Shown here piece by piece: positions 52,665-61,227 of a stretch of DNA of 64,000 bases. The position numbers and the translations under genes are program-made. The stretch spans positions 744,001 to 808,000 of the forward strand of contig NZ_CP064791.1 in NCBI RefSeq assembly GCF_017094465.1, given 5' to 3'. The notes beneath the pieces are model-generated. The model saw only the letters and a program-made list of their open reading frames with translations, ran no database searches and was not told the DNA's origin. The stretch comes from Halapricum desulfuricans. GTDB lineage: Archaea; Halobacteriota; Halobacteria; Halobacteriales; Haloarculaceae. Each line of letters starts with the position of its first letter. Positions within the stretch are counted from its first letter, which is position 1.

Positions 52665-52981
52665 TTCTGTCCTCCCATATGCGTCAGAATATCGACTCTA
52701 TAAATTCATAATACTGCTTACCTAAAACGCAAGACAGCGTTGGGACTGCCTACTGAGGAACGCCCTGAACCGGCTTTTCCCGGACGCTTGGTATACCCTT
52801 CAGCTGTTGTAACACGTACATCAGGGGGATAACCGGGATTCTATAAGATCCTAACCGCTGAACCGTCGGAAAACACACGGTAGAGAATTCGAGAATCCGC
52901 CTTAATGGCCGTTTCCGTGAGTTCTGGAGAGTCAGGGGAGCAATCAGGCGAATTATAATCCTATAGATAGAATTTTCGCAT
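52665..52981. other. Non-coding spacer with AT-rich promoter-like end
   Basis: No gene is seen. The last 30 bases (ttataatcctatagatagaa, then ttttcgcat) provide a TATA element right before the ATG at 52982. They closely resemble 54261-54304 at the right border of the element. Confidence 0.5.
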
Positions 52982-53293
52982 ATGCCCTGTCCGATATGCG
53001 GAGGTGAAGGCGGTGGGGACGGTGGAACCTATTCGAACCTCGTATGTGACGAGTGCGACGAACGGGCAGTCAATGAGGATGGCGAGGAACCCTGGCACGG
53101 CTGGCCTCCCGGTGAGAAACCAGAATCCGACGATGACGTCATCCAGATGCCACCCGACGATGGCGAGAATCCCGTGTTCATCGACGGTCAGAAATGCTGG
53201 CGACGTTATCGATTCGGAGGTTGGGTCACGATGATGGACGAACACGACTGCGACTCGCTCGAAGAGTTCTACGAGAAGCACGGGATGATGTAG
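52982..53293 (+). CDS. Zinc-knuckle hypothetical protein
   Basis: A 103-residue acidic protein. Two Cys pairs, MPCPICGGEGG and LVCDECDERAV, suggest a treble-clef or zinc-ribbon site in the first 30 residues. The remainder (EDGEEPWHGWPPGEKPESDD and beyond) is Pro/Asp-rich, with a final short helix DSLEEFYEKHGMM. It probably starts from a leaderless promoter directly upstream. No family is recognised. Confidence 0.65.
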   Translation: MPCPICGGEGGGDGGTYSNLVCDECDERAVNEDGEEPWHGWPPGEKPESDDDVIQMPPDDGENPVFIDGQKCWRRYRFGGWVTMMDEHDCDSLEEFYEKHGMM

Positions 53294-53354
53294 ATCGACA
53301 GTCATCCGAGGTAGTGGGGGAAATAGTATATGAATCCCCGAAGAATCCGGTCGT

Positions 53355-53633
53355 ATGTCAACGGCACATGGATTAGCGGAGTGGTTGGAGGATTTCTTTA
53401 ATGAGAAGGATGCGGGTATAGAGGAAATAACCGTAGCCAGAAAGACACTCTATATTGAAGCCGATGTTAGCGTTGACTCTGGCGAAAGCGCCGCGGCAAC
53501 TGCGGCTGCTATGTTTAACGAATCCGGCTGGCCGGATGGGATACAGGAAGTGACTATCAAATTGATAGACGGTGACGACGAAGAGATAATGTCGGTATTT
53601 CCAGAGGAGATACACACCGATGAATTATCCTGA
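53355..53633 (+). CDS. Hypothetical small protein
   Basis: A 92-residue acidic protein with an alpha/beta pattern (GLAEWLEDFFNEK, EITVARKTLYIEADVSVD, EVTIKLIDGDDEE). It has no membrane span or metal motif. It follows the zinc-knuckle gene by 61 bases and may share its transcript. I do not recognise it. The following 118 bases are non-coding. Confidence 0.55.
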   Translation: MSTAHGLAEWLEDFFNEKDAGIEEITVARKTLYIEADVSVDSGESAAATAAAMFNESGWPDGIQEVTIKLIDGDDEEIMSVFPEEIHTDELS

Positions 53634-53751
53634 GACGAAGGAGACAGGGTGCTCCGAGGTCGCCTGTTCAACTAAGATGAATCGATTATCTCGTATAGGA
53701 AACTGCCTGAGGACGTAGAGAACAACGGAAAAATAAATAGTGATCGTTCTG

Positions 53752-54189
53752 TTAGAATGACTCTATTAACATCTCGGCTTCTGTTTTGAACTCATCTACA
53801 CTGCTAGTAACGCCCTGACCTCGTTTCGTACAATCTGCCCGTACTGTTTTCTCATAGTCAGAACCTCGGTCAGAGTCTTCTTCCCTAGCGGTGTCTGCAC
53901 GACGTTTCACAGCCTCGGGAAAATCTAGTCCCTCTTTCATATGATGCAAAACTCCGACGACATTTTTGGCCTGAGCGGTTCCCTCCTTCAGCCTCTTATT
54001 CGGCCAATCCCAGTCAAGCGCAAAATCCTGTAGGTTGTGGCCGCTCTGGCCCCTATCTTCGATCTCTATATTGACTTCATCAATTAGAAGCTCTCGGATG
54101 TAATTTTCCGTATCCATTCGCTCCTTGCCTGCCTCTGTTTGAAGTTCGTAGTATGCTTCATCCGGGAGAGGGACATTAACTCGCTTCAT
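53752..54189 (-). CDS. Ribbon-helix-helix-like regulator
   Basis: A 145-residue protein starting MKRVNVPLPDEAYYELQTEA, a typical RHH strand-helix, with the second helix TENYIRELLIDEV. The remainder is charged and helical and may bind a partner or ligand. It is near the right end of the element and reads away from the border. A TATA-like actt/attt AT-rich run lies just upstream (54190-54240). Confidence 0.65.
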   Translation of the reverse strand: MKRVNVPLPDEAYYELQTEAGKERMDTENYIRELLIDEVNIEIEDRGQSGHNLQDFALDWDWPNKRLKEGTAQAKNVVGVLHHMKEGLDFPEAVKRRADTAREEDSDRGSDYEKTVRADCTKRGQGVTSSVDEFKTEAEMLIESF

Positions 54190-54559
54190 TCGGGAGTATG
54201 TAAGTATGGTACTTACTTATTTCTTACCCTCGCCCGAACAAAGTAGGATTGAGTCCTTCAATTATAATCATATAATCCTATAGAAGACTCAAAGTTTTCT
54301 CGCATACTCTACCGGTGGCAGAATGGCCTCGGCACTCATAGGGATCGTCATCGCCGGGTGTCGAAGCCGGCTCGGAGTCGCGGCTGCTCGCCGCGAACGG
54401 AGCGGCCGGATGCCCCGCGGTTCGACCTCACGAGACCGCGTGGTCGAGACGGGACGGTGCCGGCCGTGAGTCGTCATCGGCCACTCCGACGTTATCGTGG
54501 CAGCGTGATGAGCCCACCGTTCCACGGTGCGGCAATTGTGCAGTCGGTCTTGCTCGCCA
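54190..54559. other. Right border region of the element
   Basis: A 370-base gap. Positions 54259-54304 are AT-rich with the repeated tataatcctataga motif. TCTACCGGTGG lies at 54308 and the border repeat at 54325-54339. From 54340 the sequence becomes GC-rich like the chromosome, and no gene is seen up to the acetyltransferase. Confidence 0.55.
54325..54339 (+). repeat. Right copy of the 15-bp border repeat (candidate attR core)
   Basis: ggcctcggcactcat, identical to 30661-30675. Seven bases before it begins lies the end of TCTACCGGTGG (54308-54318), the inner motif shared with the left border and with the palindrome upstream of the integrase operon. Confidence 0.6.
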
Positions 54560-55069
54560 CTAGAGCGCGTGAAACGGGATCGGATGCCGGACAGTTCCCT
54601 CGACTCCCGAGAGCGAGCCGGGCTTGCACGGCCACACCTGAAACGTCCCGTCGGCTGGATCGAGGTCGCTGTCGAGCCCGAACGCGGCCGCCGATTCGAA
54701 CCCGAACCGTTCGTAAAACGACGGGTCGCCTTCGAGGACGACCGCGTCACAGCCGGTCTGCACGCAGCATCGCATCGCAGTCCGCATCAGATCCGTGCCG
54801 ATCCCCTCGCCCTGCCGATCCGGAACGACCCCAATCGGACCGAGGACGGCGATATCCACCCCGGGAGCCACCGGCAGCTCGGCGTTCGAGACGGCGACGT
54901 ACCCGACTACCGTGCCGTCACGAGCGACCAGCGAGCAATCGGGGCGCAACGCCCCTTCCTCGCGTAACACTTCGACGAGTTCGGCTTCCGTGTCGTCGTC
55001 GAACGCCGCAGTCAATACTGACCGGATCGCGTCGGACGCTGCAGTTGCCGCCGGTTCGATGTCGACCAC
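54560..55069 (-). CDS. GNAT-family N-acetyltransferase
   Basis: A 169-residue acetyl-CoA-dependent acyltransferase, closest in pattern to YhbS-type GNAT proteins. The acetyl-CoA loop is VVPDRQGEGIGTDLMRTAM (Q/R-x-x-G-x-G/A). The preceding strand is VAVLGPIGV, and the C-terminal motif is DPSFYERFGFE. The substrate is unknown. It lies just outside the right border of the element. Confidence 0.88.
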   Translation of the reverse strand: MVDIEPAATAASDAIRSVLTAAFDDDTEAELVEVLREEGALRPDCSLVARDGTVVGYVAVSNAELPVAPGVDIAVLGPIGVVPDRQGEGIGTDLMRTAMRCCVQTGCDAVVLEGDPSFYERFGFESAAAFGLDSDLDPADGTFQVWPCKPGSLSGVEGTVRHPIPFHAL

Positions 55070-55180
55070 ACTGGCGGGTTTCCGCGACAGGTGTATTTGC
55101 GTGTCGATTCAGTCCGGAGGCCGAGAGCAAAACGGGTCGGGAGCGAAACGCGCGTAGCTGCCACCACGCGTTGACATCCT

Positions 55181-55200
55181 CCCACCCCTGAAGGGGTGGG
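55181..55200 (-). repeat. IS605/IS1341 right-end hairpin relic
   Basis: cccacccctgaaggggtggg is an 8-bp perfect hairpin with a tgaa loop. Together with flanking gttgacatcctcccacc on one side and the run to ggaagccc in the reverse direction, it matches the right-end signature of haloarchaeal IS1341 elements, in minus orientation. No transposase is attached. Confidence 0.6.
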
Positions 55201-55217
55201 CTTCCGCTCGCTACGTG

Positions 55218-55670
55218 TCATTCCACGACGACGGCCCCTTTCATTCCGTAGCGTTCGTGCGGCGAACAGTAGTAGGTGTACGTGCCCGTCTCCTGGAAGG
55301 TGTGCTCGAAGGTCAGGCCCGTGCCGATATCGGACCTGAATGTGTCGTCGGTATCGACGACGTTGTGGCTACCGCGGATCCACTCCCAGACGACAGTCGT
55401 ACCCGTCTCGACCTGGATCGCTACCGGGCTGTAGGCGTTGTTGCCGTTGTTGCCTTCAGTACCGACGGCCACTTCGACCTCGTCGCGGCCGGTGAGATCG
55501 AGCATCGACCCGTCGAAGTTCGACGTGTCCGAGAGGTAGGAACTGACTGTCTCAGGGGATGTCACCGTCGGCACGTCGTAGGAGGGAACGTCAGCACTGC
55601 CGGTCGAACAGCCGGCGATCACCGCCGTACTGCCGACGACCGTGAGATACGTACGTCGTGAGAGTGCCAT
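55218..55670 (-). CDS. Halocyanin-like blue copper lipoprotein
   Basis: A 150-residue exported copper protein. SRRTYLTVVGSTAVIAGCS gives a twin-arginine signal and lipobox (C21). The plastocyanin-like domain has the type 1 copper ligands H102 (RGSHNVV), C135, H138 and M143 (YYCSPHERYGMKG). It would shuttle electrons at the outer face of the membrane. ATG 55670 is chosen; upstream codons to 55784 lie in the left end of the IS605 element. The IS lies in its upstream region and could affect its expression. Confidence 0.9.
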   Translation of the reverse strand: MALSRRTYLTVVGSTAVIAGCSTGSADVPSYDVPTVTSPETVSSYLSDTSNFDGSMLDLTGRDEVEVAVGTEGNNGNNAYSPVAIQVETGTTVVWEWIRGSHNVVDTDDTFRSDIGTGLTFEHTFQETGTYTYYCSPHERYGMKGAVVVE

Positions 55671-55858
55671 ACTCAACGGACGTTCCGATCGAAGGTGAGA
55701 CTGTCGCCCCCGGCGAATGTTACACGAGATCGAGGAGAAAGCCGACGACTTCAGTCGTGGGATGAATCCGACCACACACGACACAAACCATCCTCGATAG
55801 CCGACCGAGGGTTGGTGGAGTCAAAGCATATAATATAGATTGACTTCTATCTAATCGT

Positions 55859-56248
55859 ATGCCCCGGGGGTACAGTCGAGAGCGAACGTCGGTTCACAAC
55901 CTCCACTATCACTTTGTGTGGTGCCCGAAGTACCGCAAGCCGGTGCTGACCGACGAGGTTTCCGACCGCCTCGACCAACTCATCGAGGAGAAAGCCGACG
56001 AACTCGACCTCGACATTCTTCGACTGGCAATCCAGCCCGACCACGTACACCTGTTCATCACGGGCACCGCGAAACTCGACCCGAACAAGATCATCCAACA
56101 GGTCAAGGGCTACACCTCGCGGAACCTCCGTGAGGAGTTCGACTTCGGCCTCCCCTCACTGTGGACGCGTTCGTACTTCGTCTCCAGTGCGGGTGAGGTG
56201 TCGAGTCAGACCATCGATGAGTACATCGAAGCACAGACCGGACGATAA
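55859..56248 (+). CDS. tnpA: IS200/IS605 Y1 transposase TnpA
   Basis: A 129-residue HUH single-strand transposase. The HUH metal motif is H62-V-H64 in QPDHVHLFITG, and the catalytic tyrosine is Y122 in DEYIEAQ. YHFVWCPKYRKPVL is the conserved N-terminal block. It cuts and joins single-stranded ends at the terminal hairpins during replication. All catalytic residues are present, so it is probably active. Confidence 0.95.
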   Translation: MPRGYSRERTSVHNLHYHFVWCPKYRKPVLTDEVSDRLDQLIEEKADELDLDILRLAIQPDHVHLFITGTAKLDPNKIIQQVKGYTSRNLREEFDFGLPSLWTRSYFVSSAGEVSSQTIDEYIEAQTGR

Positions 56249-56250
56249 CG

Positions 56251-57423
56251 ATGCGTCGAGAAGTCACCACCACGATACGGGTCAAGCTCCACTCGCTCAC
56301 CGAGCGGAAAGCCCGACTCATCGAACGCGAGTACGGCGCGTTCCAAGATGCCGTTCACGGTGACGACGACGCGAACCTCTACTCCGCCACCAAGCAACAG
56401 GCGGGCAAAGTCCGGTCGAACAAGAACCCGCGAGAGGACACCGACCAACCCGTAGTTCTCCGCAACGACTGCATCACCATCGAACACGACGAGGACACGG
56501 TTCTCTCCTCGTGGTGGTTTAAACTCCCCGTCTACAACCCCGAGAAGGAACAGGGAGATAGCATTTGGGTTCCCGTCCGCGTTCCCGAGAAGGACACGAA
56601 CCTGCTCACCGACGAGTACATCAGTGACTCGGAACTCGTCCACCGGGACGGTGAGTGGTATGTCCATCTCGTCTGCACGCGGTCTGTGGCCGTCGCAGAC
56701 GAGTACGACGACGTTCTCGCCGTCGATATGGGTGCGAAGTGGATAGCTGTCAGCACGTTCCTCTCTGACCGCGACACGCAGTTCCACGGCGCAGAAGTCC
56801 GCCGTGTCCGGGAACACTACAAGCAACTCCGCAAGTCCATCGGGAAGGCGAAGGTTCGCTCGGGAGCGCAGGTCATCGAACGCCTCGGGGACAAGGAATC
56901 CAGAACGGTCGAACACGAACTGCATCAAGTGGTGAACGAACTCGTTGCACGCGCTCGGGAGCGCAACGCAGTCATCGTGTTTGGTGATATGACGGGGTTG
57001 CGATTCGACAACGACGAGGGACGGTACGTGAACGATAAAACCCACAAGATGCCGTATGCGAAGATGGCGAACATCCTCACGTACAAATCTCATCTTGACG
57101 GGCGCGAGTGTATCCCTGTGAACGAGTACGACACATCTATGACGTGTTGGCGGTGTGGGTCGAAGAACACGAGTCGTGAGGTGCAGGGGCGTGTCGAGTG
57201 CCACGACTGTGGACTGGATGACAACGGCGACAAGAATGGTGCGACGAACATCGGCAAACGAGCCGTGGGTAAGGACATTCAGAGCCCGCTATCCACGGTG
57301 GGGGCTGTTGTGGCTCAGCCTGAAACGCAGGTCGTACTCGAAGGAACTAGCGGTGAGATGGAACCTGCGAACTCCCCAGATGACGTGGGCCTAACCCTCA
57401 GTGAGGGAAGCACACGACTTTAG
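56251..57423 (+). CDS. tnpB: TnpB RNA-guided nuclease-family protein, possibly RuvC-II defective
   Basis: A 390-residue TnpB. RuvC-I has D159 in AVDMGAKWIAVS; RuvC-III has D327 in DNGDKNGATNIGKR. The zinc ribbon is C299-x2-C302 and C317-x2-C320. In RuvC-II the segment is VIVFGDMTGLRFDND, where the usual E-D/N-L has Gly (G245) at the expected Glu position. TnpB normally uses an RNA from the element right end to cleave donor sites. Loss of the Glu would make it non-cutting, but a subfamily variation of the active site is possible. Confidence 0.9.
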   Translation: MRREVTTTIRVKLHSLTERKARLIEREYGAFQDAVHGDDDANLYSATKQQAGKVRSNKNPREDTDQPVVLRNDCITIEHDEDTVLSSWWFKLPVYNPEKEQGDSIWVPVRVPEKDTNLLTDEYISDSELVHRDGEWYVHLVCTRSVAVADEYDDVLAVDMGAKWIAVSTFLSDRDTQFHGAEVRRVREHYKQLRKSIGKAKVRSGAQVIERLGDKESRTVEHELHQVVNELVARARERNAVIVFGDMTGLRFDNDEGRYVNDKTHKMPYAKMANILTYKSHLDGRECIPVNEYDTSMTCWRCGSKNTSREVQGRVECHDCGLDDNGDKNGATNIGKRAVGKDIQSPLSTVGAVVAQPETQVVLEGTSGEMEPANSPDDVGLTLSEGSTRL

Positions 57424-57435
57424 TCGTGGGAGAAG

Positions 57436-58302
57436 TCACTGCTCGTTCATCGCTTCGCTAGCCATGTTTCGGCCCTCCGCGTTCAGCGTGACCTCCGTTC
57501 GAGTACGGACTTCGTCGACGGCTCCGATCTCCAGCAGGTGCTGGTAGATTTCCTCGACTTCCTCGACGCTGATCCCGACGAAATCCGCCATCTCGAACGG
57601 CGAGACGCCCGAGTACAGTGCCATGAGGACCTGGCTTTCGGTGTCGGACAGCTCGTGGTCGTCCCCGCGGCGCTCGACGACGTGTTCGAACAGCGTCGCG
57701 AGCACGGTCGTATGTCGGGTGTTGCCCGAGAAGTGGGTCTCGACGCTGCGGCCGTCCTGGTCAGTGTGCTCGACGGCGACGATATCGCGCTGGGAGCCCA
57801 TCACGGTGCCCGTCCGCTCCTCGACCGTCCCGACGTCCTCGACCTCGGCTGTCAGCTGGTCGCCGTCGGGGAACCGCAACCTGAATACGTCCTCCTCGAG
57901 CGCGAACTGCGCTTTCTCCCAGGCGGCCTCGTCCTGGACGACGCCGCCGACGACTGCCGGGTGCTTCGCGAGCACGACGGTCCCACCGAGATTCGCTCGG
58001 CAATAGGTCTCGACGAAGTCGTCCTCACCGGTCGCCGTGACGAGCAGCACTGACGACTCGATGCGGAGTGTGACCGCACCGGCCGCATCGATCTCGTCCG
58101 GCACGACCGAATCGTCCCGAGGGATCGTCACCTTGCCGTGCGGGATCGTCCGTTTCGAGCCGTTTTCCGCGACGACGAGCCGCTTGTTCGTCAACAGCAG
58201 CCGCGAGGACGACCAGGACGGCTGGTCGACGGGCTGGCCGTCCCGCACCACGTAGCAAATGTCGCCAGCCGCGTCGAGGAGTTTCCGTTCGTCGCCGCTC
58301 AT
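57436..58302 (-). CDS. cheF: Archaeal chemotaxis adaptor CheF
   Basis: A 288-residue CheF (DUF439) protein, which links CheY and other Che proteins to the archaellum motor. It starts ERKLLDAAGDICYVVRDGQP and has a PH-like beta-rich N-domain (SSSRLLLTNKRLVVAENG). The C-terminus is a winged helix (TESQVLMALYSGVSPFEMAD and beyond). No other che or archaellum genes are in the window, so it is an orphan copy here. The IS605 element ends at its stop codon without removing any residue. Confidence 0.85.
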   Translation of the reverse strand: MSGDERKLLDAAGDICYVVRDGQPVDQPSWSSSRLLLTNKRLVVAENGSKRTIPHGKVTIPRDDSVVPDEIDAAGAVTLRIESSVLLVTATGEDDFVETYCRANLGGTVVLAKHPAVVGGVVQDEAAWEKAQFALEEDVFRLRFPDGDQLTAEVEDVGTVEERTGTVMGSQRDIVAVEHTDQDGRSVETHFSGNTRHTTVLATLFEHVVERRGDDHELSDTESQVLMALYSGVSPFEMADFVGISVEEVEEIYQHLLEIGAVDEVRTRTEVTLNAEGRNMASEAMNEQ

Positions 58303-58833
58303 AGGTGTCCAGCTCGGAAGCCCACTCCTTCAGGGGTGGGCGGAAGCGCGTCGGCTGCGCTGCCGACCAGTGCGCTCTGGTCGGCGACGGTTTCTCTATC
58401 GACACATTTAATTCCATCCTGTCTGTATCTGATCCTACACTCCGGGGCGGCCAAAACGGACGCCCCGGAGGGGCCGCCGTAGGCCGGCCCCGAACAGCGG
58501 GATGCTGACGACGCCGCTCCGACCGCCGTTTTGGCGGCGCGAAGCGTTCGAGTCCACGCTGAGTTAAAGCGGTGTGTTGACGCCAGCCGCCCCCGACGCA
58601 TAAAGCCCGGCGGGAGTATGCCCGATTGAACAGCACAGTTCAGCCGGGCAGAACCACGGCGTCGTGCGACCCGCCTGTGACACTCCTTGGAGCGAGGGCA
58701 GAAACCGCCACGGGGAAAGCCCTTGACTTCAGTCATGGGTAGCTTACTGGCCCGCCGTTGCACGAACGTAGGCCTTCCAGCGTTTATAAATTCCCATCGT
58801 CTCAGCCAGGTCACCGCGATCAGACACCACGAG
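58303..58833 (+). mobile_element. Hairpin-rich IS605/IS1341 relic, no intact gene
   Basis: A 531-base gap. Right-end-like hairpins lie at 58321-58340 (cccactcc/ggggtggg) and about 58727-58741 (cttgacttcagtcatggg). Between them are strong hairpins: gccgaccag/ctggtcggc (58362-58385, 9 bp), ctccggggcg/cgccccggag (58440-58470, 10 bp) and ccgcc/ggcgg around 58523. A frame ending ETATGKALDFSHG before 58740 may be a TnpB tail remnant. No working gene is apparent. It could also encode a structured RNA. Confidence 0.5.
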
Positions 58834-59826
58834 TCACGACAGCGACGGCGAGAGCACGGACAGCGCGATCCGTCGGACCACCGCGTCAACCAGCGGCTGA
58901 ACGGTCTCGCGGCCGAGTAGCGTCACGGTCACACGGGTTCCGTCTCTCGATATCGTGGCATCGTCGAGGGCATCGCTGATAGCGTTGTCGTCGAGTCGCT
59001 GATCGAGGAGCGCAGGGATCGCTTCGACGTACTCTTTGAGTTGTCTGGCACCGGTCCCGTCGTTGCCAGTCACCTGTACCCTGATACGGGGACGACCGTC
59101 GACAGCCGATAGCGACCCGGCGACGAATCGGATACTGTCGACCACGTCGCGCGCGAACCGTGGCAGCTCCCGCGTGATCGCCGTGATCGTCTCTTCGTCG
59201 GCGTTGCCGGCGTCGATAGCGAACCCGACCGGCCCGGACGGAACCCGTCCGTACGCACGCCGAACCCCGGCCGCGATACCGGCCTTCGAGCCCGCATCGG
59301 TCGCGATGATCGCACCGGTGCCGCCGCCGACGCCGGCGACCGTTCGGCCGTCCGGGAGCGAGCTGACCGTCAGATCGCTCGTCTCGAAGGTGTACGCGGA
59401 GACGCCTTCGACGGTCGTTTCAGTCGGTGTCCGGCCCTGCGATTCGACCGCCGAGACGACGTCGTCGGTGTCCCACGCCGCGTCGATCACGCCGCCACTC
59501 ATCTCTGCCCCGGGTGTGAGAAACGCGGAGGCGGTCTCGACCTCGCGCGGATCGAGCCCGGTTCGTCCGTCGACGGTCTCGGACAGCCCGTCGACATCGG
59601 TCAGGGGGACTGCATCGTCGAGCAGACCACGCAACGGGTCGGATTCGAGGAGTGTCGCCACGTCCACGGTGGCGAACGCCACTGCCCCAGCGGGCACGGG
59701 GCCGACGGACGGAGCGGGATCGGAACCGAGCACGGGGACCCGATCGAGACATCCGGCCGCGGCCACGCCAGCCACTCCTGCCACGCCAGCAAGTACGTCA
59801 CGACGCGACCGTCGGTGCCCGTCCAT
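58834..59826 (-). CDS. Haloarchaeal Tat lipoprotein
   Basis: A 330-residue exported lipoprotein. HRRSRRDVLAGVAGVAGVAA followed by AGC gives a twin-arginine signal and lipobox (Cys about residue 26). The mature part has VGPVPAGAVAFATVDVATLL and a long alpha/beta region rich in Gly, Asp and Val, without catalytic motifs. ATG 59826 places the Tat motif correctly. Function is unknown. It stands alone downstream of ftsZ. Confidence 0.75.
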   Translation of the reverse strand: MDGHRRSRRDVLAGVAGVAGVAAAGCLDRVPVLGSDPAPSVGPVPAGAVAFATVDVATLLESDPLRGLLDDAVPLTDVDGLSETVDGRTGLDPREVETASAFLTPGAEMSGGVIDAAWDTDDVVSAVESQGRTPTETTVEGVSAYTFETSDLTVSSLPDGRTVAGVGGGTGAIIATDAGSKAGIAAGVRRAYGRVPSGPVGFAIDAGNADEETITAITRELPRFARDVVDSIRFVAGSLSAVDGRPRIRVQVTGNDGTGARQLKEYVEAIPALLDQRLDDNAISDALDDATISRDGTRVTVTLLGRETVQPLVDAVVRRIALSVLSPSLS

Positions 59827-59905
59827 ACACCTGAATGCGTCTGCCGGGTACAAGTATCACGCGCCGCGTGCCGAACACAGCGTGTGTTGACCGCCGTGGG
59901 CGGTG

Positions 59906-61057
59906 TTATTCGACGTAGTCGATATCGTCGCCGAGTTGCTGGGCGGCTTTCTCCTGTTCGGCCTCGCTTTTGCCGTAGATCTGCGGGCTGTCGACGCCGG
60001 TCACGACGATCATCGTTTCCATCTTGCCGTCGTGATCCTGGTCGACCGACGCCCCCCAGATGATCCGCGCGTCGGGGTCGATCCGATCGTAGATCTCCTC
60101 GACGACGCCTTCGGCCTCCTCGATGGACATGTCCGGTCCGCCGACGACGTTGACCAGCGCGGAGTTCGCGCCGTCGAACTCCACGTCCAGGAGCGGCGAG
60201 CGCAGGGCAGAACGGATCGAATCCTGGGCCTTGTTCTCGCTGTCGGATTCGCCGAGCCCGATCATGGCGACGCCGCCGTTCTCCATGATCGTGCGAACGT
60301 CGGCGAAGTCGACGTTGACCAGCCCTGGCTTGGTGATCAGTTCAGTCATACCCTTGACCGAGCGCATCAACACGCGGTCACAGATCTTGAAGGCGTCCTG
60401 CAGCGGCATCGAGGGCGCGTAATCGAGCAGCCGATCGTTGGGCACGACGATGACCGTGTCCGAGACCGCCCGCAGTCGTTCGAGGCCCGCGTCGGCGTTC
60501 GCGCGTCGGCGTTCACCTTCCGCGGTGAAGGGGATGGTGACGATAGAGATAGTGAGTGCACCCTGCTCCTGGGCGGCCTGGGCGATCACCGGCGCGGATC
60601 CCGTCCCGGTTCCGCCGCCGAGCCCGGCCGTGACAAAGACCATATCGGAGCCGTCGATCGACTGCTGGATGTCTTCGATGTTCTCCTGGGCGGCCTCCTC
60701 GCCGATCTTCGGGACCGAACCGGCCCCGCGACCGCCGGTCCGCTTGCGGCCCATGAGGATCTTCGTGTCGGCTTTGACCTCGTCGGCGAGGTGCTGGGCA
60801 TCGGTGTTGGCCGCGACGAGTTTCGCGCCGTGGATGCCCTCCTCCATCATGCGCGTGACGGTGTTCCCGCCGGCACCGCCCGTCCCGACGACGGTGATCT
60901 TCGTCTCCAGATCCTCGACGACATCGGCCAGTTCCGCGTCGCTCATCTGCCCGGACGTCGAGACCTCCTGTGACGACGACTCCGTGCTGCCCTCGGAAGC
61001 CGGATCCTGATGCTCTTCGTCGGCTTCCTCCATGGCTTCGTCGATGATCGAGTCCAT
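59906..61057 (-). CDS. ftsZ1: Cell division protein FtsZ
   Basis: A 383-residue tubulin-like GTPase that forms the division ring. The GTP signature is GGGTGTG at 147-153, preceded by [15 protein letters not shown], with the NTDAQ motif and the T7 region [15 protein letters not shown]. An acidic N-terminal extension (residues 1-45) and the ending DIDYVE are typical of haloarchaeal FtsZ1. A TATA-like sequence (gaataaaatagg on the minus strand) lies about 35 bases upstream. The sepF gene in this window encodes its likely membrane anchor. Confidence 0.95.
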   Translation of the reverse strand: MDSIIDEAMEEADEEHQDPASEGSTESSSQEVSTSGQMSDAELADVVEDLETKITVVGTGGAGGNTVTRMMEEGIHGAKLVAANTDAQHLADEVKADTKILMGRKRTGGRGAGSVPKIGEEAAQENIEDIQQSIDGSDMVFVTAGLGGGTGTGSAPVIAQAAQEQGALTISIVTIPFTAEGERRRANADAGLERLRAVSDTVIVVPNDRLLDYAPSMPLQDAFKICDRVLMRSVKGMTELITKPGLVNVDFADVRTIMENGGVAMIGLGESDSENKAQDSIRSALRSPLLDVEFDGANSALVNVVGGPDMSIEEAEGVVEEIYDRIDPDARIIWGASVDQDHDGKMETMIVVTGVDSPQIYGKSEAEQEKAAQQLGDDIDYVE

Positions 61058-61227
61058 ATTTAAAGGGGGATTGCAGAGCCACCTATTTTATTCTTTGCAC
61101 CTCGGCTGACGAGCGTCTGACGCATTTTTCGATTGGAGTCGTACGGGAATTTCGGCCAGGAAGGATATTAGGGGGTTTCGGCGCATGACGGATGACGTTC
61201 CGGAATCTGGAAACGAAACGTGGGTGT

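Larger units (their letters stand above)
30661..54339. mobile_element. Integrated element of about 23.7 kb with defence cargo
   Basis: The borders are inferred from a 15-bp direct repeat (ggcctcggcactcat) at 30661-30675 and 54325-54339. Just inside each copy lies the motif TCTACCGGT(A/G)G (30686-30696 and 54308-54318). The interval encodes a tyrosine integrase, a prim-pol primase, a ParB-like protein and regulators, plus several predicted nucleases and ATPases. Codon and base use are more AT-rich than the flanks over most of it. Integration outside a tRNA gene is inferred because no tRNA is visible at either end. Confidence 0.6.
55735..57433 (+). mobile_element. Intact IS200/IS605-family element (tnpA + tnpB)
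   Basis: A complete element. The left end carries the hairpin acgacttcagtcgt (55747-55760), and the right end has acgactttagtcgt (about 57414-57427). Between them are a full Y1 transposase and a full TnpB in the same orientation, three bases apart. Terminal inverted repeats and target duplication are absent, as expected for the family. It sits between the halocyanin promoter and the cheF 3' end. Confidence 0.85.

Noticed and set aside
54289-54750. Minus-strand 153-codon frame over the right border
   Set aside because: Mostly antisense to the acetyltransferase region and Arg/Ser-rich. The short tail reading MTIPMSAEA crosses the border repeat and is not enough to call a target gene.
56251-57423. 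Cas12-type effector
   Set aside because: Length, IS605 context with tnpA and terminal hairpins identify a transposon TnpB. No CRISPR array is nearby.
58299-58889. Minus-strand 196-codon frame across the cheF-lipoprotein gap
   Set aside because: Composition is Arg/Cys-rich and it crosses strong hairpins and IS605-like ends. It looks like an open frame in GC-rich relic DNA.
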